DNA of 64,000 nt from Coenobita brevimanus (taxonomy: Eukaryota > Arthropoda > Malacostraca > Decapoda > Coenobitidae). Positions 46,201 through 56,687 of the stretch are shown in pieces. Where the stretch lies: the NCBI GenBank assembly GCA_032717465.1, contig CM064681.1:16276204-16340203 (forward strand). The letters are read 5' to 3'. Made by a program: the position numbers and the translations under genes. The notes beneath the pieces are model-generated. The model was given only the letters and a program-made list of their open reading frames with translations. It searched no databases and had not been told where the DNA came from. The number at the start of each line of letters is the position of its first letter. Position 1 is the stretch's first letter.

Positions 46201-46397
46201 GTACCACTTGTATTATTCCATGGATGAGTTGATCAGTGCCAACAACAGGTAAGATTATCAATGTCGAGCATTACACTGGATGAACAATAACGATGGGATT
46301 GAAAAATCCTACCGTTACACTGGTGAATACCGGTGGGAATATAAATCACAATCATTACACTGGTGACAACCGGTGGGATAACATTTCCAGCATTACA
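43207..46397 (+). repeat. LTR2 (chimeric) with LINE insertion
   Basis: Same boundaries as the other LTRs (TGTAGTG...CATTACA) but 3191 long because of the LINE at 44917-45973. At informative positions its first part agrees with LTR3, for example CATATATGTATTT, AAGTTCCTATC, GATGCGCGCAG and CAAATATGTAAG. From about 43770 on it mostly agrees with LTR1, for example GGCATCATGG, TCAAGCCCC, CACTGGCGACATCAG and GCAATGATG. LTR1 and LTR3 differ at these sites. Confidence 0.9.
44917..45973 (+). pseudogene. 5'-truncated LINE inserted in LTR2
   Basis: Begins at GATTCAGAGGAGAG, within the codons just after the catalytic ADD motif, and runs through an open frame to TAA at 45657. Motifs: RRNLKVNENKSKVMK, DCFKYLGSHVAVDG, LYGAETWNMG, LRWFGYMERMD, GVRLRGRPRIGWMD and RALDARGVSVE. 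A 3' untranslated region of about 300 bases and a (GATA)n tail follow to 45973. It is the same family as the minus-strand LINE at 7988-10260 but far better preserved. It interrupts LTR sequence GGAAACT/AGCATCAAG with no clear target duplication. Confidence 0.92.
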
Positions 46398-46541
46398 CTG
46401 GTGGCAATAGCGGTAGGATATTCATCGTTCCCAAATTAGTGGCGTTGGTGAGAAAATGAAGGGATGTGAAAGGTAAAGAGAGACAATATTTCAAAATTTA
46501 ATTTCCTCTTTTTTGTGAGTAAGAATAGCACATTAGTCACC

Positions 46542-47703
46542 ATGTCTCTGTATGGACAGTTGTTTGCTCAGACACAGCCGGAAGCTGATCGTCAGTCACA
46601 AGTGGGGAGAGATCATGTAACCATTCAATTGGATGAGGCTGAGGAACAGTTCGGTGCTACTAAGAGAACGCTGCTTTCACACTCGACCCCTTGTTCACAC
46701 ATTATGAGTTCACATCACTTTCTCACAAAACCGCGCGATATCCCAATTTTGGAATTAAATCAGCTGCAAGGGATAGAAGCTACATCTCGCCTCGAAATGT
46801 TTTGTGAGGCGGTGGAACAAAACTCATACTAGCAACGCAACTAGAATCCAGGTTGCCAAGAGTCGAATGGGTTCTGAATTGGCCACTTTTATCCATAATT
46901 ATCAAAAGAAGCATTTTGCGCTGTCATGGCCCGAGCTTAAAAAATTCTTGAATGCGGAGTTCGCCATCGAGCTGAGTGTAGATCGAGCTTGGCAAGAGTT
47001 AGAGAACATGACCTATGACAGGGAGGAATCACTCCAGGCGTTTGTACATAGGTTAATGTGTAAGCATGCGGCTCTCGAAACAAAGTTCCCAAAAGAGAAG
47101 TTTCCCTCGCGAGATAAACGGATCAAGAAGAAACTGTGGTATGGTCTTCCGCTCGAGTCTAGGGAAAAATTGGAAGGTTACCTTGATGACGGATATCCAC
47201 TCCGTAAATTCATTGACAGGATCGAAAATGAAAGGCAGCTTCTCGAAGACAGGTATACCACCAGAGTTAATGCAATGCCGGATAGAGACAATAAAAGTGA
47301 AGATCCCTCAAATACAAATGTAGTTGATACTCCACCAAGACCATCTCATGATAACCGTCAACCCGAGTCAGACAAGGAAGTGACTGAATTGAAAACTCAA
47401 TTAAGGGATTTGAAAACAAATTTAGAACAACTCAATCAAAAACAATCTACTCCTGTAACACCGAGGCGAAAATACTGTAGTTATTGTCTGAAGAGTTCAC
47501 ACACATTGCAAGAATGTTGGGCCAAACCACCACCAGGCCACTGTTTTGATTGCCGTAGGTTGGGATGTTATAGAGGCAGTAATGATTGTCCAGGGCGCAT
47601 AAACCGCAGCGCAGCGACGCGGAGCAATAACAGATTTCACCCACCCAGTCCAAATGCGAGGCAGACCGCCACTCAAACAAAGTTCCCCCATCAGGCTATT
47701 TGA
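46542..47703 (+). pseudogene. Gag, interior 2, same frameshift
   Basis: ATG at 46542, TAG at 46830-46832, then the second frame to TGA 47701-47703, exactly paralleling interior 1. Differences are a handful of substitutions (for example Trp to Arg, Asn to Asp, Arg to Tyr near the second Cys cluster). The zinc knuckle is intact. Confidence 0.88.
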
Positions 47704-50700
47704 CTAACCGCAGGTATAACATCGTCCACGATAAGTGTTAGCGTGAATAATAAGATCGTGGAAACTGTTGTTGACACAGGGAGTGGATATACTTTACTTA
47801 AAGAGGCCACCGCGAAGTGGTTAGGAACAGAAATAAACATGAGGAGAAATCCACCGAGATTACAGGGAGTCACAGGAGCGCCACTCCGCATCCTGGGTAT
47901 GGTCAAAGTAGATATCAGAGTGTGAGATGAGAAAGTTCATCAACAGTGGTGTCCAGTCGTTCCGAACGCCTACTTGACTACTGGAATGTTGTTGGGATGT
48001 GATGTCCTTGGACAATCTCCGTTGATCTGGAATGGTGCGCAACGAGCACTAATGTGGGGACGAGCCCCGTACGTCGTGAACTATGTTCCGCGGCGAAAAG
48101 GAAAAGTTGAGCGAGTCCAGGCCACGCCTATCAGAGCCGTCAGGAACCCTCAACAGTTGAAGCAAATTAATCTTGTAACAGTAGAGAGACTAACCCCATA
48201 TCAAACCAAATTCATTGCCGTGCCAGTGAGTGAGGAGCCTAAAACCACTTTACTCTTTTACCCACAAGCGCGTTTCAGTCATAATAGTCACCCTTACATA
48301 TTACAAGTGAATTCAGAGGGCCTAGTCTATTTGCCCCTCAATAATAGAGCCAAACAAGATAAACTGTTTCGAATAGGTACCAATCTAGGCTCATATGAAA
48401 TCATTGACGACCCTCCTGTAAGTACAGTCAACTCAGTTACCAAAATTCATAATGACCTGATCCCTACCAGTGATCGAACTGATGAAAGCGGAACTCGTGT
48501 TCAACGACTCCGAAAGCTAATTGACGAACAGACGTGGCCACACTTAGATTCAGCTCAACAAGAAGAATTAGCTAACGTAATTCTGCAACATGATCCCCTC
48601 TTCATTTTGGAAAAAGGAGAACTAGGAACCATCAGTGGTCCCCCTGTTCACATTAAAGTAGCAGATCCACAGCCCAGCCGTGGACCGATCTATCGATACC
48701 CTGAACAAGCTAAACAGGTGATCGCTGAAATGTTGCAAGACATGGAAGAGAGAGAAATTATTGAAAAATCAACAGCTGCCTGGTTATCTCCTATTGTATT
48801 AGTTAACAAGCCAGACGGCAGCAAACACATGTGTTTAGATTATCGCCACGTGAATCAACATCTATCCACGGATATCTATCCACTGCCCAGACTTGAAGAA
48901 TTAGTCCAGCAGGCCGCAGGTCATAATTACTATGTGACTCTTGATATGCGTGAGGCATATTTTCAAATCATGTTGGACGAGGAAAGTCGTGATTTAACCA
49001 CATTCAGTGATGGAGTCACACTTTACAGATTTAGACGCTTACCATTCGGACTAAAATGTTCACCAGCCATATTTTCCTGACGAATGCAAGACATTCTTAC
49101 TCCATTGTTGAAGCAAGGCTGGGTAAAGAATTATTTGGACGATTCGATAATTTGGGCTGATGACTTCCCCATGTTGATGAGTCGCTTCCAGCAACTATTC
49201 ACTTTACTCTCACAGAATGGGGCCAAGTTAAATTTAAGCAAATGTACTTTTGGGTTAAAAGAAGTAACCTTTCTTGGCCATCAAATCTCAGTGGCCGGGA
49301 GTATGCCAGACCCAAAGAACATAGAGGCTATCAACAAAATGAAAAGACCCACCAAAGTAAAAGAAGTCCGGAGATTCCTTGGAATGTGCGGATTCTACCG
49401 AAAACATGTACCTTCGTTCGCAAAAATAGCAGCTCCCCTAACTAACTTAACCAGATCCAGAGTAGCGTTCGAATGGTCAGATGAGTGTCAATCCGCGTTT
49501 GATCAATTGAAGACGAGCTTAGGGAATGCGCCAGTATTGGTAAGAGCCAACGTGACTCGACCATTCATTGTAACCACCGACGCAAGCAACACCCATATTG
49601 GTGGCGTATTAAGTCAGATCCAACCAGACAACTCTAACTTGCCTATTGGTTACTTTTCCAAAAAGCTCAATCCTTGTTAGAGAAAATATTCTGCAACTGA
49701 TAAAGAAGCATTGGCAGTCGTCCTCGCATGCCGCAACTTTCACCATTACTTGTGGGGTTCCCACTTTACTATCTTGACAGACCATCAACCGCTTACTAGC
49801 ATTTTTAAGCAAAAGACCAAATCCCCACGTATGAACCGATGGATTCTCGAGATACATGAGTACGACTACAACGTGCAGTACGTCAGGGGTAAATATAATG
49901 TAGTCGCTGATCAACTTTCTAGACCTGTCAGAGTGATATTCCACCAGTCAGAAACCAACTGGTTTGGATTTAGTCGAGACGAGATGAGAGATAAGCAACG
50001 AGAAGAACCCATGTGGGATGAGTTAGTTAAGTACTTGTGTAGTGAGAAGCTTCCTGCTAAAAGACTACCGAAAGCTATGCTGAGCCAGTTCGCATTGATA
50101 GACGAACTATTACATTTTGCCCGTGAAACAAATGATGGTAGCATCCAATATTGTTTGGTGATTCCTAAGTCAATCATTAGAGATGCTATCAAGCACGCTC
50201 ATGAAATCTTAGGACATCTAGGTCAGAAAAAATCCATTAAGAAAGCCGAAGAACTATTCTATTGGCCAAATCTAAAGGTAGATGTATGCGAGTATGTGAA
50301 ACAGTGTCCCACTTGTCAGTGATTCAAAGGTGAAACTGGGTTGCAGCAACCTTGGAAAGGTTTCCCGCCTGTAAGCAAACCATTAGAACGTATCGGGATT
50401 GACTTGACTGATATGGTTGCTGGATCTCAGGGTTACCGCTATGTCCTTACTGTGATAGATCATTATAGTAGGTTTGTGAAATATTATCCCCTCAGGGATA
50501 AACATACACAACACATCATACACTGTCTTGGGCAATACTTTACCGACTTTGGGACGCCACGAGGTATCATGCTGGACAATGACGGAGAGTTCACGAGTGG
50601 AGAGTTCAAGAAGTTCTGCCGGAGGAACCAGGTGGACTTGTTCTACGTCACCCCTTATCATCCCCAGGGAAATTCCACCACTGAAAGGATGCATCGGACT

Positions 50701-51299
50701 ATGAAAAACATCCTAGCATCTCTCTGCAATGGACACCCATTGCGTTAGCCTCAGCTGCTCTAATCGTGTCAAACCGTCATAAATCAAGCGGTGCACTCGA
50801 GCACGGGACAACAACCTTATTATGCCTTCTTCTCACACCATCCCCCTCGCCTCATTGGTACCTTATTGCCTTCCGTGGATGCAGAGGAGGACGATCTGGC
50901 AATAGCACACACACTCATAAAGAGTACAAACCAACGGATGATTAGGCGATACCGGGAGGTGGCCAACAGGCGGAGGAGAGCCCAGAAGGTTGAAGTCAAT
51001 AGCTTGGTGTGGGCGAAAAAAGAGACCATACAGCCGGGTACCTGTAGGAAACTGAATGCCAAATGGGACGGCCCATATAAAGTGATTGAAATGCTGCTAG
51101 ATGGAAGTGTTTATATAATTGAAAATGTATTTAGTGGAAAAAAAATACTGAAAAAAATGCTGAAAAGGTAAAACCATATTATGGTACCGAGGAATGGCTC
51201 TTAGAACCATTGGAACAAGAGCTCGCCCTGGAACACGAAGATGAACGATTACCACCGCGAGTGAGGAATGCCCCTCGGAAACTCATAGAGGAGTGTTAG
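47704..51299 (+). pseudogene. Pol (PR-RT-RH-IN), interior 2, several stops
   Basis: Same frame and domain order as interior 1. Shared stops are TGA 47923, TGA 49078, TAG 49678, TGA 50320 and a TAA near 50761. Not shared: the codon that is TAA at 40814 in interior 1 reads TTA here, and a Trp codon is TAG at 50746 here only. Interior 2 also has three extra bases (one Arg codon) near 47840. The catalytic motifs YLDD, DTGSG, TDHQPL and LDNDGEF are present. The end is TAG 51297-51299 after the same A-tract frameshift. Confidence 0.92.
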
Positions 51300-51911
51300 A
51301 AAAGTAGACAAGTGCATGTGACGAATGTTGTGAAACATAACTGCTTGAAGTTATGTTCGGGTGGACTCATCCGGGTGTAAAAAAGGAAGAGAGAGAAGAG
51401 TTCCTGTTGGAACCGGGAAGTGCCTTATTTCGAGGGGAGTATATAATTCCCTCACCTTACAGTTAGCACGGTTTGTGAGGTAGTGGAGTCTTCAGGACAG
51501 AATGAGCGCTCACCTCTTGCAGGCGGAAAGCTGGAAACAAAAGGACAGAGTGAATGTGATTGCGAATGGAAGAGTGTCAGGAAGCGCCTCCCGTGGTGAT
51601 CTCAATCTTGAGAGACCCTGTCGAGCTCAGGTGAGTGACAAGCTATCCTCCAAAACCTGAGGCTGACTGGGGCACAAATTCCCTCATAAGATCTCGAGTA
51701 AGGAGTGATCATACCTCCTAATGTAGTGAGTAAGCGACCTTCCGAGGTACGCATCAGGTGTTTAATGTGGACCGACAGGTGCCACCGATTGTGGGGAAAG
51801 TATTCCAAATTTAAAGTGTTCATAGCAGTTATCAGAGTAACAACATTCCATCCATGCACATGTCATAGAAAATTGACTTGGGTAAAATTTGTTTTCCGAA
51901 CGTGGGAGCCG
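51300..51911 (+). other. 3' non-coding interior 2
   Basis: Near-identical to 42595-43206. No coding signal. Confidence 0.6.
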
Positions 51912-54032
51912 TGTAGTGCCACACATTTGATATTCATATATGTATTTAGAAGTACTGTAATTTTTAAGTTAGATAGGGTGTAACCTGAATATTAGTTCGT
52001 AAGTTCCTATCCTAAGTAGTAATTCATATGTTAATGATTAATGTAGGGTTAACTTTATTTTTGTATGTATGTATCTCTGTATCTATGCAGTGGGTGATGT
52101 AATTGTGGATGTTGAGCTATGGGAATTCCTCAGTCAAGTCGAGTAATGAATAACAGATGCGCGCAGCTTGTCCCCTTCCTTTGTGCGTCGCTATTGGGCG
52201 CCGAGTTTAAACCTTAAACAGAATAATGATGAATATACAATTCTTTCCGTAACCTAGTTGTGAAATGTTTGCTAATGAAGTTGTTAGAACCCAAATATGT
52301 AAGATTAACAGTCCAAAAGGCCTAAATAATGTCATTTGTGAGGATTTAATAGTCCTGCTTGCCTTAGCCGTCACTAGATGGCATGAGCTGCTCTCAGATT
52401 CAAAGTGAGATAGTGATAGAATCAGTATCTAAATTGAGTAAGGAATAAATCCCAAATTTTCCCCAATTCAATCATAAGTCCTGGCGTCATGGGTACACTG
52501 CTAAATAAATTGTAAAGAGAATTGAAACCCACCATATTTAAAAAACACCACTTCATTTGATTTAGCAGTGGTGTCACTAGCGCCCGACGAGCTCACTCGA
52601 GCCCCAGACGTCGTATATAATGGACGTTTGTTCAGGTGAGCCGTCCACATTTCTTCTTCCTCCCCCTCTTTTTCTTTGTTTAGTCCTTACTTGTCATGTA
52701 CTATATGAAGTAATATTGTTGAAAGTTTAACGTAGTCTCTCGAGCCCCAGACGTCGTATGTAATGGACGTTTGTTCAGCCCACAGACACCGGCGACGTCA
52801 GTGAGAGCATAAGGCTTTCCCATAGTATTGTCCAAAGACGAGCATACACACATTACACTATCCATGAATTATTATATAAACCAAATGTAATAGTATTATT
52901 GATCTACCAAGTGAATTTTATTTTGTAAATAAGATATAGAAATTTGAAAGTGATGTAATCTGGTAACGGAAGAGCGAAATTCAAAACCATTAACCGTTTT
53001 CTTTCTTGTAACTAAGGAAGTTAGGAGCGTGGAAGGGAACTTAGAGACTGTGAGCAACGATGTAATTTTGAAATGAACCTCGAGGCTAAACAAGCCCAAG
53101 TGATTATGTATTCTTAGTGATTATACAATGTTTGAATAGTACCTCGAGGCTAAACAAGCCCGAATGATTATGAATTCTTAGTGATTATGTTTCTTTTCTG
53201 AATTATTCCTCGAGGCGAGACAAGCCCGAGTGATTATACAGTTTTAGTGATTATAGCAATGATGCTTATGATCTGTAAATAGTACTGAACAATTATTGGA
53301 TTCTGGAGAATTGCCTAATGAGAGTATATTACATGGATGAAAATGAACACGAGTAATCATTCTTATTGGTTCGAGGCTATGCCAACCCGAACAGATAGCC
53401 CATGCTCGTAAAAAGGTCCCTGGCTTGAGGCTATTGTTGAGCCCAAGAGCAACTGACAAAAAGAAAGTAAAGTACAATAACCTCATAAATCGTTGGTATG
53501 TATCAAACTGTTTCGTTTGGTAATAATGTTAGAGGAATGATCATCCAAACCATGTTTTAATGTACAATCTTCTCTCATACTAAAAAGGGCCATGTAATTA
53601 AAAATGTTTTTTGGAAACTAGCATCAAGTTATTAAAGTAAAGTATATATCATTTTCTTTTTTACCTAATCAAGGAAATTATGTCCTCAAGCCAAATTCAC
53701 TCCCCTTCCAATTCAAGATTCCTTCGCTGAGGAACGACGACCACCCGTGGTACTGACTAAATCTAAGCTCGGCCAAAAACTACAAATGCTACCACAATAT
53801 TTCTTAAATTACTATCAACTATTATACTAAGTCGAGTACCACTTGTATTATTCCATGGATGAGTTGATCAGTGCCAACAACAGGTAAGATTATCAATATC
53901 GAGCATTACACTGGATGAACAATAAAGATGGGATTGAAAAATCCTACCGTTACACTGGTGAATACCGGTGAGAATATAAATCACAATCATTACACTGGTG
54001 ACAACCGGTGGGATAACATTTCCAGCATTACA
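51912..54032 (+). repeat. LTR3 of the array
   Basis: 2121 bases, same ends. It has several private changes (for example GAGAGCATAAGG, CTTAGAGACTG, and loss of a few bases near 53660). It retains the hairpin series, the TATA modules and three of the primer-site-like units. It ends ...CATTACA at 54032, after which CR1-like LINE sequence resumes. Confidence 0.9.
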
Positions 54033-54953
54033 CTTCTCTTTCTCAGCATGTCTTCATTTATATATGTGTATGCTAGTCTCATATTTGCAAGCAGTGTATA
54101 CATGTTACGTACCATCTCACTGATGTGGTCAGCCGGAGATAGTCTGTTATTGATAATTACACTTAGGTCCTTCTCTCTTTCTGATATGTATAGGGTTGAT
54201 TTTCTCAACTTAGAATCCCAATCTGGCCGTTTCTCACTTCAGCCAAACATAATACATGACACTTGTCCACATTAAATTCCATTTGCCTTTTATTGCTCCA
54301 TTCATGAAGCTTATCAAATTTCTTTTGCAGCTCTTTGCCAGAATCTGTGTTAGTAATTTCCTTTTGTATTTTTGCATCATCCGCAAAGATAGTTAGCTTC
54401 CATTTCTACTGTTACTGTCATTTATATATACTAAAAACATAACTGATGCCAGCACTGAGCCCTCTGGAACTCCGCTAGTCACTTCCCACCATGATGAGTA
54501 ATTTCTCCTTAATACTGTTCTCATTTCCCTTTTTCTGAGAAAATCCTGCATCCAACAGTGGAGATTGCCTTGGATACGTCCTTGATGGTACAGTGTCCAT
54601 AAAAGTCTTTGGTGCTGTACTCTGTCAAATGCTTTCTTGAAATCAAAATAGATACTGTCCACCCATCTTTTTCTTTTCGTAATGTGTCTGTAACTCTATC
54701 ACAGTAGCTTAATAGATCAGTAACACATGATTTTCCCTTTCTAAAACCGAACTACCTTTCTGATATCATACTGTGTTCTTCTAGATGGTTTACCCAGACT
54801 TTTCTCATCAGCTTTTCTAGTATCTTAATTACAACACAGGTCAGTGATACTAGTCTGTAGTTAAGTCGATTCTGTCTATTCCCTTTCTTGAATAGGGGAA
54901 CAATGTTTGCTTTCTTCTAAATATTAGGTAGTTTACCTTGACCTAAGGATTCC
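54033..54953 (-). pseudogene. CR1-like LINE, piece 2: RT palm
   Basis: Minus-strand order from 54953: IVPLFKKGNRQNRLNYR (about 54905-54855), KILEKLMRK (about 54830), DSIYFDFKKAFDRVQHQRLL (first catalytic Asp, about 54660-54600), REMRTVLRRNYSSWWEVTSG, VPEGSVLASVMFLVYINDS, then after a break REKDLSVIINNRLSPADHIS and LLANMRLAYTYINED. Most of the palm Asp-Asp segment between 54395 and 54210 is degraded. It continues into 35549 across the array and from 55734 across piggyBac derivative B. Confidence 0.88.
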
Positions 54954-55733
54954 TTAACCTGCCCCGTCCTGACCGATTTTCCATCACTGACTCCCCCCAC
55001 ACCCCCCCCCCCCAAAAAAAAAAAAAAAAAAAAAGGCTCAAACCTGCGCTTTTGGTGAGAAACATCGAAAATTCATAGAGAAATCACTCACCTGAGGTAT
55101 AAAATACTCGATACAGGTAGCAGTACCCCTTACCTTACTGGGTTTTCTATCAAGCTGGCTCCAAAGAAAATGAGTTCTATGGAAGGGTAACTATTCCACA
55201 CCACTCATAAACGGTATTTATTTATTTATTTGTTTGGTACGAATTTATATGTAGTACGAGAGTATATTGGTTTTCACACAGTAATATAGGCAATATAAGC
55301 ATTGTTTCACTCACCAAATACATCAACATACCTGACCTTTTTTGGCAACATTACCCGATCATCATTTCTGACTGTTTCTTCCTCTAATGCCACGTAAACT
55401 TTGTCCTCCACATTGTCATGGATTGCAGAATCACTCTGGCCCTGAATTTCGTACCGTGGCATGATATGTCTGTACTGGCCAGGTCACTGCTAACAGGTGA
55501 ATTGCCGAGACAGTGGCGTGCATGGGGGGAAGGTCATGTGGGGTAAGGCATTGTCCCTGCCTGGCATCTTGTAGAGGAAGGTGTCCCGTGTATATGTATA
55601 AAAAATCACACGCAAAACTTGAAAATTGTGCAAATTAGGGACCTTGCAGTTAATGGCATTTATATACATCACAGGACTGACAGTGACAAAACGTGTGGAC
55701 ATATATATACGTCAATGGGACACGGCGGGTTAA
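54954..55733 (-). mobile_element. Short piggyBac derivative B
   Basis: TTAA at 54954-54957 and 55730-55733; left end TTAACCTGCCCCGTCCTGAC, right end reverse-complemented TTAACCCGCCGTGTCCCA. Length is 780. The minus strand keeps a decayed transposase start (MPGRDNALP near 55570; an ALEEETVRNDDR-like stretch near 55400). It interrupts the CR1-like LINE: LYLIF lies on one side and ESLGQGKLPN on the other, in the same frame. Confidence 0.9.
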
Positions 55734-55872
55734 ATATTAAATACAATGGTCGGCTTAATGTTTCTGCACATTCATGTAGCATAAAACCTGAAATTCCATC
55801 AGGACCATTTGTGTGTATGTGTGTGTGTAATAGTCAAAATAATTTACTAGGTATATTAAAGGATATCAGTAT
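55734..55872 (-). pseudogene. CR1-like LINE, piece 1: RT start
   Basis: Minus strand encodes NGPDGISGFMLHECAETL, the pre-finger motif (xGPDGIxxxxLKxCA) of CR1-like RTs, preceded by a decayed stretch. It is cut at 55872 by the LTR of the Gmr1-like element. I do not see its continuation beyond 62115. Confidence 0.75.
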
Positions 55873-56626
55873 TGTTATGGAACAGAGAAAACTGTCCTGC
55901 AAAGTTCCAGGTTCAAAACAAAAGAGTTAGGTAAAATTACAAGTTAAAGTTTAATGCTCAAACTAACAACTAAACATTCAGGACTCATAAGGATAATGTA
56001 ATGGCAAAAAACAGGTTAAATATATGACTAACTGCAATAGCCTCTATTAACACGAAATTAGCAAGTGTAAATTTATCTAAGTCAGCCCTGATAAAATGAG
56101 AAAACCGGATAAAGCTCAGTGAATGCAAGATATATTATTAGAGATAAAAAATATTATTAATAATGACTAACATAAAAAACTCTACATCAGTCACAAAAAC
56201 CTCACCAGGCCCACGAACCAACACCTTATGCTATACAGTACAAGAAAAAATGTAATAACACTTATACTCAAATTACACAGCTGTTAGATGGCTGGAGACT
56301 TCCTGAGCACTCACAAAAATAACAACTGTACAGGGGAGGACAGAGATGTGAACAAAATGAGGAGTAGATCTAAGTGGCAATTAATGTAGAGACTGAGCTC
56401 ATAATATAGGGGCCGGCAGAGCTTGATACAACTTGTAAGAAGGACGCGCAAATGAAGCCATAGGGGACAAAGAGTTGACAATCCTGCTCTGAACAATAGA
56501 AAGAACGACTTACTCTACTATAAGGGGAGAAGGGGGGAGTGAGGTAGAACATGCTCGTGATCAAACATGCAGCATACTGTACGTTAGAATTACACAAAGG
56601 ATGATGAAATCATAGGCTATGTAACA
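55873..56626 (-). repeat. 3' LTR of the Gmr1-like element
   Basis: 754 bases. By eye I count about two dozen differences from the other LTR, roughly 3 percent, including single-base indels. The short minus-strand frames inside it are not genes. Confidence 0.93.
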
Positions 56627-56636
56627 CCTCCCCACA
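56627..56636 (-). other. Polypurine tract
   Basis: On the minus strand TGTGGGGAGG lies directly before the 3' LTR, the expected position for the plus-strand DNA primer. Confidence 0.75.
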
Positions 56637-56687
56637 AAGAAAAAGAAATTTACAAAGGAAATTTCTTATTACTCTAAAACAATCTGT

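Larger units (their letters stand above)
35550..54032 (+). mobile_element. Tandem Ty3-type array: LTR-int-LTR-int-LTR
   Basis: Three homologous LTRs (35550-37695, 43207-46397, 51912-54032) separate two nearly identical interiors. The order of pol is protease, RT, RNase H, integrase, the usual Ty3/gypsy order. The outer flanks are CTTA (35546-35549) and CTTC (54033-54036), a 4-base target duplication with one change. The host site is inside one CR1-like LINE whose frame continues on both sides, so the array occupies a single insertion site. LTR2 carries a LINE insertion. Both interiors share most stop codons. Confidence 0.92.

Noticed and set aside
56311..56597. Small minus-strand genes in the LTR
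   Set aside because: Short frames in the LTR, also seen in the other LTR copy; no domain, no start context.
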